Positions 17,191-24,458 of a stretch of DNA of 64,000 nt are shown in pieces; position 1 is the first letter of the stretch; each line of letters opens with the position of its first letter. Below the pieces are notes generated by a model. The model was not told the origin of the DNA. It searched no databases and saw nothing but the letters and a program-made list of their open reading frames with translations. Location of the stretch: the NCBI GenBank assembly GCA_015075425.1, contig JABTUL010000002.1, forward strand, positions 372,001-436,000. The letters run 5' to 3'. The translations under genes and the position numbers were made by a program. This DNA comes from Spirochaetales bacterium (GTDB taxonomy: Bacteria > Spirochaetota > Leptospiria > Leptospirales > Leptonemataceae).

Positions 17191-17411
17191 ATTTTTTTTT
17201 CGCCGGCCTTCAGGCCCGGTCCTATTTTTCCCAGAATCTTCAGCAGAACTTCAGGATGGTCTACATGGTGACGGATCATCCAATCCTGAATTTCCGCCAG
17301 GTTTGGAGCCGTCCGGTCCGGGTGTTCCTCCCCCTTCCGGAGACTTTCCTTGAAACGCTCTCCCAACTCCTCGATTTCCGCATCTGTGAAAAACATCAGC
17401 ACCCCCTGCAA
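17184..17411 (-). CDS. ISKra4 transposase N-terminal ORF (orfA)
   Basis: 75 residues (MFFTDAEIEELGERFKESL onward from the internal Met). It ends GLKAGEKKMS just after a run of nine A on the coding strand. Reading on in the +1 frame gives KKKCPECGS, the zinc ribbon of the transposase. Slippage on the A9 run would join both parts into one protein of about 450 residues; a mutation is the other explanation. Confidence 0.65.
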   Translation of the reverse strand: MQGVLMFFTDAEIEELGERFKESLRKGEEHPDRTAPNLAEIQDWMIRHHVDHPEVLLKILGKIGPGLKAGEKKMS

Positions 17412-17615
17412 TTACAGGGAAGCTTGGGCCAGACGGCCGCCGGTACCAGCACTTTTTCCTACGATTGGCGGGTGCGCCCTCGGATTTGCTGGTGTCCCGT
17501 TTTCTTCCTAAATACATTGACAATGGGGGTGGCTCGGCCAAGCTTGCTCCAAAACTGCATTAACCTTTGACCTTTGAATGCCGACAAACGGTACGAGAGA
17601 ATCCAGTAGCATTAC

Positions 17616-18299
17616 ATGAACAAGCAGAACCGTGTCCTGTTGCATGCTGGGGTTAATTTTGTAATCGCCCCCGCCGCTGAGTATAATAAAGCGGATTCGT
17701 TGCGTTTTCAGGCTCAGCTTGAATCGCAAGGCGTCGAAACGAGCAACGTTGTCTACGCACCGAACCAAATCAGCATTATTAAGCAGTCACAAAAATCATC
17801 GCGCGAAATTCGCTTGGTGAACGCGGGACCACAAGTATCGCAACTTCTCATCATTCTAAATCAACCCGAATTCTCCACTGAACTCGTTGAAGAGGAAATG
17901 GACCGCGTATTAGCACTTCACAACAACATATGGCCGTCAACCGGGAAACAACTCCTTGCGTGCGACGCAACGATTCGCTCCTTGTATGATTCTAGTATGG
18001 CAAATGCTTTCCAAGAGATTTGGGAGCATAAGTTGGTCCAGCCTGCCGCAACCTTAGCGGTCTTTGGACGCCAAATTCAAGGGGGCGGCCTCCGCTTTGT
18101 CATGCCACCTTCAGATCCGAATGATGCGGTTGTTGAACTCAAATTGGAATCGTATTTGAGTGATCCCAAGAAGATATACGTCGATGTTCAATTTATCTGG
18201 AAAACGCCAACCGTGATAAATAATGCGCTAAGTGCATCAACGCGTATACAAGCCGTCGAGTCTTTTATTTCCGATAATGTCCTGAATTTCTTTGATTGA
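17616..18299 (+). CDS. Unknown protein in a three-gene cassette
   Basis: 227 residues, ATG 17616, soluble. The C-terminal third (LRFVMPP, VELKLESYLSDP, IYVDVQFIWKTP, then a final helix AVESFISDNVLNFF) vaguely recalls TIGR04255-type proteins, but I cannot confirm it. It is followed 17 bp later by a 65-residue gene and a mazF-like gene. It may be a third component of the toxin-antitoxin locus. Confidence 0.55.
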   Translation: MNKQNRVLLHAGVNFVIAPAAEYNKADSLRFQAQLESQGVETSNVVYAPNQISIIKQSQKSSREIRLVNAGPQVSQLLIILNQPEFSTELVEEEMDRVLALHNNIWPSTGKQLLACDATIRSLYDSSMANAFQEIWEHKLVQPAATLAVFGRQIQGGGLRFVMPPSDPNDAVVELKLESYLSDPKKIYVDVQFIWKTPTVINNALSASTRIQAVESFISDNVLNFFD

Positions 18300-18316
18300 A
18301 GCTAGGAGGATCGCAG

Positions 18317-18514
18317 ATGCTGACCATTGAAACCGAAAGGAATCTTGCGCAAACAGTCCTTAGTGTTCTCCCCCAGAATCGCGCGGAGCAACAAGAAAAC
18401 TTGGCTAATGAATATGCTGTCAATTCAGCGCAGCGTCCAGAGATAACTCTTGAGGATGAATTGAAAGCTTGGGAACTTGCTTCAGATATCGATTTTGCTG
18501 CTTCGGATTTTTGA
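18317..18514 (+). CDS. Putative antitoxin upstream of a MazF-like gene
   Basis: 65 residues from ATG 18317, preceded by AGGAGG at a good distance (18304-18309). The protein is acidic and ends in a D/E-rich tail (EDELKAWELASDIDFAASDF), the type of flexible acidic C-terminus used to block MazF. It lacks an obvious DNA-binding motif. The MazF-like gene begins 9 bp after the stop. Confidence 0.6.
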   Translation: MLTIETERNLAQTVLSVLPQNRAEQQENLANEYAVNSAQRPEITLEDELKAWELASDIDFAASDF

Positions 18515-18523
18515 CGGCGTGCC

Positions 18524-18861
18524 ATGGCCCGCGGGGATATTCTGCTCGTCCAACTGCCATTCCAAGGCACCCATGAACAGGCTGGAACGCGTCCTGCCAT
18601 CGAAAAGCCAGTGATGCGATTTCCGGCCGAATCCCGATGCGGATTGTCATACCGATAACGTCCAAATCATCGGCGTTGCGTATTCCACTAACCGTAACTC
18701 TACAACGAACACCTTTAAACAATCTTACTTCGGTATCTTACGCTTTGGTAGTGCATCTCCGTGCGTTGGACCCGGCGCGAATTATTCGGCCCATTGGATG
18801 CTTGGATGTCAATGACCTCGCCTCCGTAGAAGCTTCACTGCGCACATTACTCGGGCTTTAG
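18524..18861 (+). pseudogene. MazF/PemK-family toxin with one frameshift
   Basis: Frame 1 from ATG 18524 reads MARGDILLVQLPFQGTHEQAG, a canonical MazF start, then GTRPAI. The homology continues in another frame from about 18605: KASDAISGRIPMRIVIPITS, then NLTSVSYALVVHLRALDPARI and LASVEASLRTLLGL, to the stop at 18861. The single shift near 18600 (around the AAAA run) breaks the toxin. It is either inactive or a base-call error; the rest of both halves is well conserved. Confidence 0.8.
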
Positions 18862-19040
18862 GTGATTGCGTTGCCACTGCGTATAACTCACGGTTCTCCG
18901 CTGCGGGCCTGCACTCCCTTGCGGTCGTTCGGGCTCCTCGGGTCGGCGCACTCTGCGCGGAACGGCTCACCAGTTCGCCTTTTCCGCTCCGTGCGGATGC
19001 GCGCCGGGTTTTGTGGATTCGTCTGGCGCGCACCGCAACG
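18862..19040 (+). other. GC-rich folded intergenic sequence, possibly a decayed integron attC
   Basis: This stretch directly after the mazF stop has no ORF of merit. It starts GTATAAC (like an R'' box) and contains several short inverted arms (GCGCACTCTGCGC; CCGCTCCGTGCGG; GGCGCGC near 19020). It ends near GCAACGTGCTTG, where an R' box (GTTRRRY) would be expected but is not matched. The position right after a promoterless toxin-antitoxin cassette fits integron cassettes of spirochetes, but the boxes are too poor for a firm call. Confidence 0.25.
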
Positions 19041-19152
19041 TGCTTGACCACATTTGCCCAGCGGGCAAACGTCGGAGAACCTGGTCGTTTAGCGCCATTC
19101 CGCTGAAATTTCTTTTTGTGTCTCAGTTCTCCTTTTCCTCCTTGATATTCGT

Positions 19153-19184
19153 TTGACACACCTGAATATACCAATTATAATTGG
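19153..19184 (+). promoter_or_regulatory. Consensus promoter with palindromic operator for the HicAB locus
   Basis: TTGACA (19153-19158), a 17-bp spacer, and TATAAT (19176-19181) form a perfect sigma-70 promoter. The perfect 14-bp palindrome CCAATTATAATTGG (19171-19184) covers the -10 box, as expected for autorepression by a HicB with a DNA-binding domain. Confidence 0.75.
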
Positions 19185-19203
19185 TAATCATGCCCATGTC
19201 TGC

Positions 19204-19326
19204 ATGTCTGGTCTGGATATGATACGGCTCTATCAGAAGGCTGGCTGGGTTATACGGCTTCACAAAGAGTTGAAGAAGGGGCTGGAACGGATTCTGCAAA
19301 AGAAAATGAACAGGAAGGAGGAATAG
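19204..19326 (+). pseudogene. HicA toxin relic lacking its catalytic segment
   Basis: 40 residues: MSGLDMIRLYQKAGWVIR then LHKELKKGLERILQ. Intact HicA has, between these halves, about 20 residues with GSHH and the strand before the LHKEL motif. That piece, including the catalytic His, is cleanly missing in frame. The gene is followed 3 bp later by hicB. Its product should be non-toxic. Confidence 0.75.
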
Positions 19327-19329
19327 GAT

Positions 19330-19815
19330 ATGGAATACCACTTTCGGATTCACCGTGAAGGTTCGGGCTACTGGGCCGAATGCATAGAATTGTCGGGCTG
19401 TTTGACCCAGGCAGATTCACGCGAAGAATTGCGTATGAATATGGCCGAAGCGCTGGATCTATTTTTGGATGAGCCCCCGGATTCTTTGGTGAGTTTTCCT
19501 TTGCCACGTAGGAATGTATCCGGGAAGAGTATTCAAAAGGTTCCCGTTTCACCATCTATTGCCTTTGCTTTCCTTATGCGCCGCAGCCGTCTCCAGCATG
19601 GAATCACTCAGAAAGAAGCTTCCCGTAGGTTGGGATTCAAGAATTTATACAGCTATCAGAGACTGGAATCCGGGAAGACCGCTAATCCGGAGCTATCAAC
19701 GCTCCTGAAGATCCGTTCCATTTATCCAGAATTCTCTGTGGACCTGATTCTGGGAGGATCCGGTAGCAAAAAAATGCAAAGAAAAGGTAGTGCTTCTGCC
19801 TCTGGCCGTAGATAG
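19330..19815 (+). CDS. hicB: HicB-type antitoxin with HTH domain
   Basis: 161 residues. The N-terminal domain (YHFRIHREGSGYWAECIELSG, in segments, then DSREELRMNMAEALDLFLDE) is the HicB partial RNase-H fold. The C-terminal domain (AFLMRRSRLQHGITQKEASRRLG, then LYSYQRLESGKTANPELSTLLKI) is an XRE-type helix-turn-helix. AGGAGG before ATG 19330 is a strong ribosome site. It probably still represses the palindromic promoter although its HicA partner is broken. Confidence 0.85.
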   Translation: MEYHFRIHREGSGYWAECIELSGCLTQADSREELRMNMAEALDLFLDEPPDSLVSFPLPRRNVSGKSIQKVPVSPSIAFAFLMRRSRLQHGITQKEASRRLGFKNLYSYQRLESGKTANPELSTLLKIRSIYPEFSVDLILGGSGSKKMQRKGSASASGRR

Positions 19816-20184
19816 ACAAGATCTACCCATCAGCGGAATGACCTGGCCAAAAGAATCGTTGAAGAAGAGATTCGGAACTGATCTGATGTTATCATTGTAC
19901 CCATTCAAGTGATTGCCTGTTCTTCCTGCGGAGAACGTTACTACAGCCAGGGAGGCAGTCTCTTGCGTCGGTAAAGGATGAATCCGGCAAGGCACACGGG
20001 CCGGCGAATGGGAACCACGGCGGGCACGACGAACTGATGTTCCGAATGCGCGGTCTGAGGGTGTACGGAACCGCGAGATCGGCTGGAGGGGGCGCATAGC
20101 CCGGGTTGCTGTTATGCGAAACGGGTCGCGAGAAAATCCAGGCTTCTTCATTGACTGCTTCTGCCTCCCCGGGCAATCTTGCCC
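19816..20184. other. Intergenic stretch, nothing recognised
   Basis: 369 bp between hicB and the Rpn relic. Several short GC-rich stems can be drawn (for example GCGCGGT with ACCGCG near 20050-20080), but there is no ORF, tRNA or element end that I can support. Confidence 0.5.
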
Positions 20185-20501
20185 GTGCCCCGCTTCAAGC
20201 TGCGCTTCGATGAATTTTTCAAGCGAATGGCTGTGGCCTTTTTCGAGCTATTCGGGTTTCGCGTCACAACAGAGATAGAGATATTCAAGCTGCCCAAAAA
20301 GGCCGATGTGATTGTCGTCTCCACAGAGAGGCTCAACATTCAGGCCATTGAGACCTACTTCACCGTATTTGGCTACTTCCGGGAGCATAGGGAAAGTTGG
20401 AAACGGCGCGCCGCTTGCGCAAACGTGGCCTGGAACTTGAAATCATCGCAGAAGACGCCAACCTGACGCTGGAGGAGCTAAAGGCCGCAGGGATCGATTA
20501 G
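20185..20501 (+). pseudogene. Rpn-family (PD-(D/E)XK) transposase-like relic
   Basis: From GTG 20185 the frame reads VPRFKLRFDEFFKRMAVAFFE and continues FRVTTEIEIFKLPKKADVIVV, then AIETYFTVFGYFREH, the N-terminal part of the Rpn-like nuclease family. The frame then jumps: RLRKRGLELEIIAEDANLTLEELKAAGID to a TAG at 20501 is the family's C-terminal tail. The central nuclease part is deleted. The first 25 residues are almost identical to the minus-strand gene ending at 61810. Confidence 0.75.
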
Positions 20502-20639
20502 AGGCTGCGCGCCGCCGTGGTTACTACCTTTGCCCAGCAAAAAAGGTACGCCCCGGATCCCGAGCTGCGCAGCGAGTGCTGCATCCTGCGCCTATGAACT
20601 TGACTTGACAGTCTGCAGGGATTTTTCTTTTACTGAAGC

Positions 20640-21092
20640 GTGGCGCTTTTGACCATTCCGGAATCTTTGCGGCAGAAGCTGGGTGATGCAGCGTCACAGG
20701 ACCTTGCTGAACTCATCCGAATTTCCCAGGAAAATCAGCGCAGCATCATCCTGGAGTTGGTAGAAGATCGCTTTGCCCTGCGGCTCAAAGAAATGGAAAG
20801 TCGGCTGAATGAGCGCATGGATGCCAGATTTCTGGATGTCCAGAAACAGTTCGATGAAATCCAGAAACAGTTCGGTGAAGTCCAGAAGCAGTTCGGTGAA
20901 GTCCAGAAGCAGTTTGGTGAAATCCAGAAACAGTTTGGTGAAATCCCGAAGCAGTTTGGAGAAGTCCAGAAACAAATTACCGGTGTGCATGGTGCCATAG
21001 CGGCTCAAACTCGCTGGCTTTTGATACTGGCGCTCGGCGCTATTACGCTCTATCCATTGATCACGCGCCTGATTGATAGACTGCTACCGTAG
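20640..21092 (+). CDS. Coiled-coil protein with 7-residue tandem repeat and C-terminal membrane anchor
   Basis: 150 residues from GTG 20640. Residues 66-114 are seven heptads of the type (D/E)-(V/I)-Q-K-Q-F-G, forming a continuous coiled coil. A tail-anchor-like helix (LLILALGAITLYPLITRLI) follows. Similar DUF1640-like coiled-coil proteins exist in many spirochetes; function unknown. A TTGACA at 20605-20610 may drive it, but the -10 is poor. The repeat number could change by slippage. Confidence 0.65.
   Translation: MALLTIPESLRQKLGDAASQDLAELIRISQENQRSIILELVEDRFALRLKEMESRLNERMDARFLDVQKQFDEIQKQFGEVQKQFGEVQKQFGEIQKQFGEIPKQFGEVQKQITGVHGAIAAQTRWLLILALGAITLYPLITRLIDRLLP
20835..20981 (+). repeat. 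21-bp tandem repeat, seven units
   Basis: Units follow the pattern gaa-rtc-cag-aar-cag-tty-ggt. Six are close copies and the first and last are degenerate. The unit is in frame, so gain or loss changes the coiled coil by whole heptads. Confidence 0.9.
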
Positions 21093-21158
21093 CTGCACAA
21101 AGCGACTGGCCAGTGGCCTGTTTATGGTGTGATCTGCTGCCCGGAAATAGCTTGCAGC

Positions 21159-22526
21159 TCAGTGCGTGATGATGGTCAGCTCGGGGATTTCAAAGCGCGA
21201 CTTCAAATACAGTTCCAGTTTTTTGGTCGTGGCTAAAGTCGGCCTTCTGCGCCATTTCACAAGGACTGTGCGCTCAGATTTCTGGTCCTGGCTCTGGATT
21301 TCATTTACGTTTAAATCTCCAAAAGAAAACGATTCCACTTCCGGGAACAGAAAGCTGATCTCCCGGGAAACAACGGGCAGCAATTTGCTTCGATTGGTAT
21401 GCGCGGCCAGTTCTGCCTCAAGGAAGCGAATACGATCATCTTTATTTTTGATAGCTTCACGATTTTTGCTGTAGTAGGCTTCGATCTCTTTACTGTCCAT
21501 TCCCTGGCTGCTCAGTTGAGTGATGCGCAGATCCACGTTTTCCAGACGGTAAAGCTTTAGTTTTTGTTTCGCTGCTTCTATGTTTTCTGCATCGATTTCT
21601 CGTCCAAAAAAGCTCAATTCAATGACAGGCTTTTCCGGATTGTATTCCACGCTGGAGCTGATGATGCGAGTTCCGGGAAATATCAATGCTTCCTTAATGA
21701 AGCGCTGGGAATTGCGGCGAAACAATTGCTCCTGCACAAGATTAAAGCCAAAGTAGATACTCGGAATAATTGTAAGGACGGAAAAAGCAATCATGATATT
21801 ACGGACACGTTTGTGTGTCGCCGGGTCGACAAAAGTAACCTGCTTGAAATTCAGAAAGCGCACAAAGAAAATCGTGGCCAGTCCAATGAATATGCAATTT
21901 ATGAAAAATAAATATAAAGCTCCAAAGAAAAACTGGGCGTTGCCATTGGCCAGACCGTACCCGGCCGTGCACAGTGGCGGCATGAGTGCTGTGGCAATGG
22001 CAACTCCGGGGATGGCATTTGTTTTGTCTTTGCGCGAGCCGGCCACAATTCCCGCGCTGCCCCCGAATAGAGCGATCAGCACATCGTAAATCGTTGGCTG
22101 GGTTCTGGCCAGAAGTTCGGACTGGGCTTCGCTCAAGGGTGTGATAAAAAAATAAAGTGCGGAAGTGAGGACGCTTACTGTGGCGGCCACCACCAGGTTA
22201 CGAAACGACTTGCGCAGCAAAGGAAAATCAAAAATTCCGAGAGCCAGGCCAGCACCCATGATAGGACCCATAAGAGGAGAAATCAACATCGCTCCAATGA
22301 TGACTGCTGTGGAATTGACATTCAAACCGATCGAAGCGATAAAGATGGCAAAAACCAGGGACCAGAGATTGCCGCCGGCAAATTCGATTCCCCTTTTGAT
22401 GCTATCGACTGTCCCGGCCTCATCCGTATCCTGGGCCAGATTGAAAAGTCCAGCCAGGGCCTTCTTGATCAGCAAATAGATGCGTTCTTGGCCGGGATCT
22501 GGCGCCGGAGGGCTGCTGGGCGTCAT
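21159..22526 (-). CDS. DUF389 membrane protein
   Basis: About 455 residues from ATG 22526; a start at 22592 is possible and would add 22 residues. The membrane core has the DUF389 signature: SLVFAIFIASIGLNVNSTAVIIGAM in segments, then LISPLMGPIMGAGLALG, GGSAGIVAGS and ATALMPPLCTAGYGLA. The C-terminal third is soluble and charged. Family function is unknown; it is often linked to envelope stress or transport. Confidence 0.85.
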   Translation of the reverse strand: MTPSSPPAPDPGQERIYLLIKKALAGLFNLAQDTDEAGTVDSIKRGIEFAGGNLWSLVFAIFIASIGLNVNSTAVIIGAMLISPLMGPIMGAGLALGIFDFPLLRKSFRNLVVAATVSVLTSALYFFITPLSEAQSELLARTQPTIYDVLIALFGGSAGIVAGSRKDKTNAIPGVAIATALMPPLCTAGYGLANGNAQFFFGALYLFFINCIFIGLATIFFVRFLNFKQVTFVDPATHKRVRNIMIAFSVLTIIPSIYFGFNLVQEQLFRRNSQRFIKEALIFPGTRIISSSVEYNPEKPVIELSFFGREIDAENIEAAKQKLKLYRLENVDLRITQLSSQGMDSKEIEAYYSKNREAIKNKDDRIRFLEAELAAHTNRSKLLPVVSREISFLFPEVESFSFGDLNVNEIQSQDQKSERTVLVKWRRRPTLATTKKLELYLKSRFEIPELTIITH

Positions 22527-22655
22527 AAGGCAGGTTGAAAAAGCAGTCCCGGAAAGGCAATGTTTTTTAGGGAATGGGCAAATCCGGGTCATGAGTAAAA
22601 TTCACTTGACTGAACTTCACTCAAGAGCATAATTCAGTATGCTGAATCTTACCAG

Positions 22656-22847
22656 GACAAAAAGCCACTCTTTGCCGTGGAATGCAAAACAGGCGAAGGC
22701 CGACTGAGCAAACACATCCAGTATTTTCGCGATCGGACACCCATACCACAATTCTACCAGGTCCATCTGGGAGAGAAAGACTATCGGGATGGCAATGCGC
22801 GCGTTTTGCCTTTTGAGACCTTCTGGAAAGTGGCCGGAATTCCGTAG
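22656..22847 (+). pseudogene. C-terminal scrap of an AAA/DUF4143 ATPase
   Basis: 64 codons, open to the stop at 22847, with no start. The text DKKPLFAVECKTGEGRLSKH, then YFRDRTPIPQFYQVHLGEKDY and RVLPFETFWKVAGIP is the PD-(D/E)XK-like tail found at the end of DUF4143 ATPases (EVDF...ECK motif). Stops occur upstream in the frame, so the rest is lost. It overlaps nothing and ends just before ATG 22849. Confidence 0.65.
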
Positions 22848-22848
22848 G

Positions 22849-23835
22849 ATGCGGCGCCAGTATTTTTATACCATCAGGCGTTCGGGAGAGCTGGTCCACG
22901 ATGGAACCGTGCAACCGGATCCGGCCTTTCTGGATTTTTTCTTCCGGCGCCTGCACAACAATCCAGCCTGGGATGAGTCGGTCCTTTCCCCGGAAACGTC
23001 CGGTGGGCAGATCCGGAGCAGAGGGCGCGCGCTGACAGACCCGTCAGACTATCCCTTCGTTTCGCTTTGCGCGGGAGAAGAAAACTTTGTGTATTGTGAG
23101 GACGTGCCAGTGGTTTACCGCGCCCTGCGCGAAGGCCACCTCCACTATGCCGGCAGCCTGTGTGTTCCTTTCCAACCGGATGAGCTCTGGCTGTCGGCAA
23201 CGGGCCAGCTGTATCATCCAGCACCAATTGGTGCCTTGGGTCGATTGGCTAACCGCCTTTTAACGGAATTGTCCGCAAGCATCGTTTGTGAAGGAAACGG
23301 TTACGTGCTCAAGCGGGACGGGCAGCTAAACGTGATATGCTCCGGGCCAGTAGGCCCTGGCAGTCAGATGGCCGCCGTGCAGATCAAATCTTACAGCCCT
23401 CATCTGGCCGCAGCTGTTGCTTCCTTGTTTACGCTGAGTGTGCAGGCGATTGACGAGCGCTATTATACGGCGGCACAGAAAGTGGCCTGGGCGCCCGATC
23501 CGCCGGACGTGAACTACTGGGATACAAGGCTGGCCCGGAGCCTTCCCTTCCTGGCCTATTGCGACAGGCGCCTTGCGGGCTTCATGGAGCTGGAGACCGA
23601 CGGGCATATCGACTGCTTTTATGTGCATCCGGATTTTCAAGGTTGTGGAGTCGGTTCGGCGCTCCTGCATTTAGCACAGAGCCGCGCACGCCCCGGGTCC
23701 GGGCGCCTGTATCTGGAAGCGTCTCTGGTGGCCCGCCAATTTTTTGAAGAGCGCGGCTTTGTTACTCTGCATGAGAACAGGGTCATTCGCGGTGGACAAT
23801 CACTGGTAAATTTTTCCATGGAGAAAATTTTATGA
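22849..23835 (+). CDS. DUF4505 (UPF0598) - GNAT fusion protein
   Basis: 328 residues from ATG 22849. The N-terminal half matches DUF4505/UPF0598: RRQYFYTIRRSGELVHDG, FLDFFFRRLHNN, YPFVSLCAGEENFVYCED, VPFQPDELW and GQLYHPAP. The C-terminal half is a GNAT acetyltransferase fold with FMELETDGHIDCFYVHPDFQ, in segments, and the acetyl-CoA loop QGCGVGSALLHLA. DUF4505 is usually a stand-alone protein (human C8orf82). The fusion suggests that the two parts act on the same substrate. It starts 1 bp after the ATPase relic. Confidence 0.8.
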   Translation: MRRQYFYTIRRSGELVHDGTVQPDPAFLDFFFRRLHNNPAWDESVLSPETSGGQIRSRGRALTDPSDYPFVSLCAGEENFVYCEDVPVVYRALREGHLHYAGSLCVPFQPDELWLSATGQLYHPAPIGALGRLANRLLTELSASIVCEGNGYVLKRDGQLNVICSGPVGPGSQMAAVQIKSYSPHLAAAVASLFTLSVQAIDERYYTAAQKVAWAPDPPDVNYWDTRLARSLPFLAYCDRRLAGFMELETDGHIDCFYVHPDFQGCGVGSALLHLAQSRARPGSGRLYLEASLVARQFFEERGFVTLHENRVIRGGQSLVNFSMEKIL

Positions 23836-24357
23836 TTCTTTGAGAGGCCGGTACGGGTATCTCATGAGCAAGTAAATTGTTAATAGCAAACCCACCAGAA
23901 AAACACCGCCCATGTAGCCAAAAATGGCAAAAGACTCTTTAGCGGCAGTCCGGCCCATGATCGGGCCATAGATCCCCGCAAAGAGCCAGACAAAAGGATA
24001 CAGAAATCCACCCACAGCTATCATATAGGAAGCAAGCATGCTCAGCCTGCGGGGAGCAGCCACGAAGGAGAGTAGCAGCAGGATGCCCAGAGACATGGCT
24101 CCAATGCCGGTCGAATGAAAATGAAACCTCTGGTAGTAGCGCCAGTTCTTATCCGCTTCACCCGCCAGAAATTTTTCCAGTGCTCCATCAGATTCAGGAG
24201 TTTTTGTCCCCCGAAGTTCCATAACCCGGGGATGCCTTTCCAGCCCGGCTGAGATCCGGCTTTTGAACATGTCTTCATTGGCGCCGAACAAAATCGCAAT
24301 GAACACACCCAGCAGCATTCCGAACAATGCAATGAAAAAGGGAATTTTTTGCGCCAT
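23830..24357 (-). CDS. Four-helix membrane protein of unknown function
   Basis: 175 residues from ATG 24357 (GAGGAGC upstream). Four membrane segments are seen: FFIALFGMLLGVFIAILFG, GAMSLGILLLLSFVAA, MLASYMIAVGGFLYPFVWLF and FAIFGYMGGVFLVGLLLTIYL. A soluble helical stretch containing WRYYQRFHFHSTG lies between the first two. The family is not recognised. It overlaps the convergent GNAT fusion by 6 bp. Confidence 0.7.
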   Translation of the reverse strand: MAQKIPFFIALFGMLLGVFIAILFGANEDMFKSRISAGLERHPRVMELRGTKTPESDGALEKFLAGEADKNWRYYQRFHFHSTGIGAMSLGILLLLSFVAAPRRLSMLASYMIAVGGFLYPFVWLFAGIYGPIMGRTAAKESFAIFGYMGGVFLVGLLLTIYLLMRYPYRPLKES

Positions 24358-24458
24358 AGAGTGCTCCTCAAAGAAAAATAATTCGATGGGGGAATTGCCT
24401 CCTGTCGCTGCGAGTGTTATTGTTATTTGAATGGACATTTTTTTCCGGACTCTAATGT

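Larger units (their letters stand above)
16016..17479 (-). mobile_element. ISKra4-family insertion sequence, 1,464 bp
   Basis: The element is bounded by 21-bp inverted repeats: GGGCGTACCCGCCAATCGTAG (16016-16036, 21 bp with the outer part given) and its inverse at 17459-17479 with one mismatch (T/C). It contains orfA and orfB of the transposase on the minus strand. No clear target-site duplication can be read at the two ends. The element interrupts the SH3 lipoprotein gene at its 3' end. Confidence 0.8.

Noticed and set aside
19816-20184. Group II intron-like hairpins
   Set aside because: Short GC stems exist, but no domain V sequence or reverse transcriptase is present.
20835-20981. CRISPR array
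   Set aside because: The repeats are contiguous, in frame and without spacers; they encode a coiled coil.
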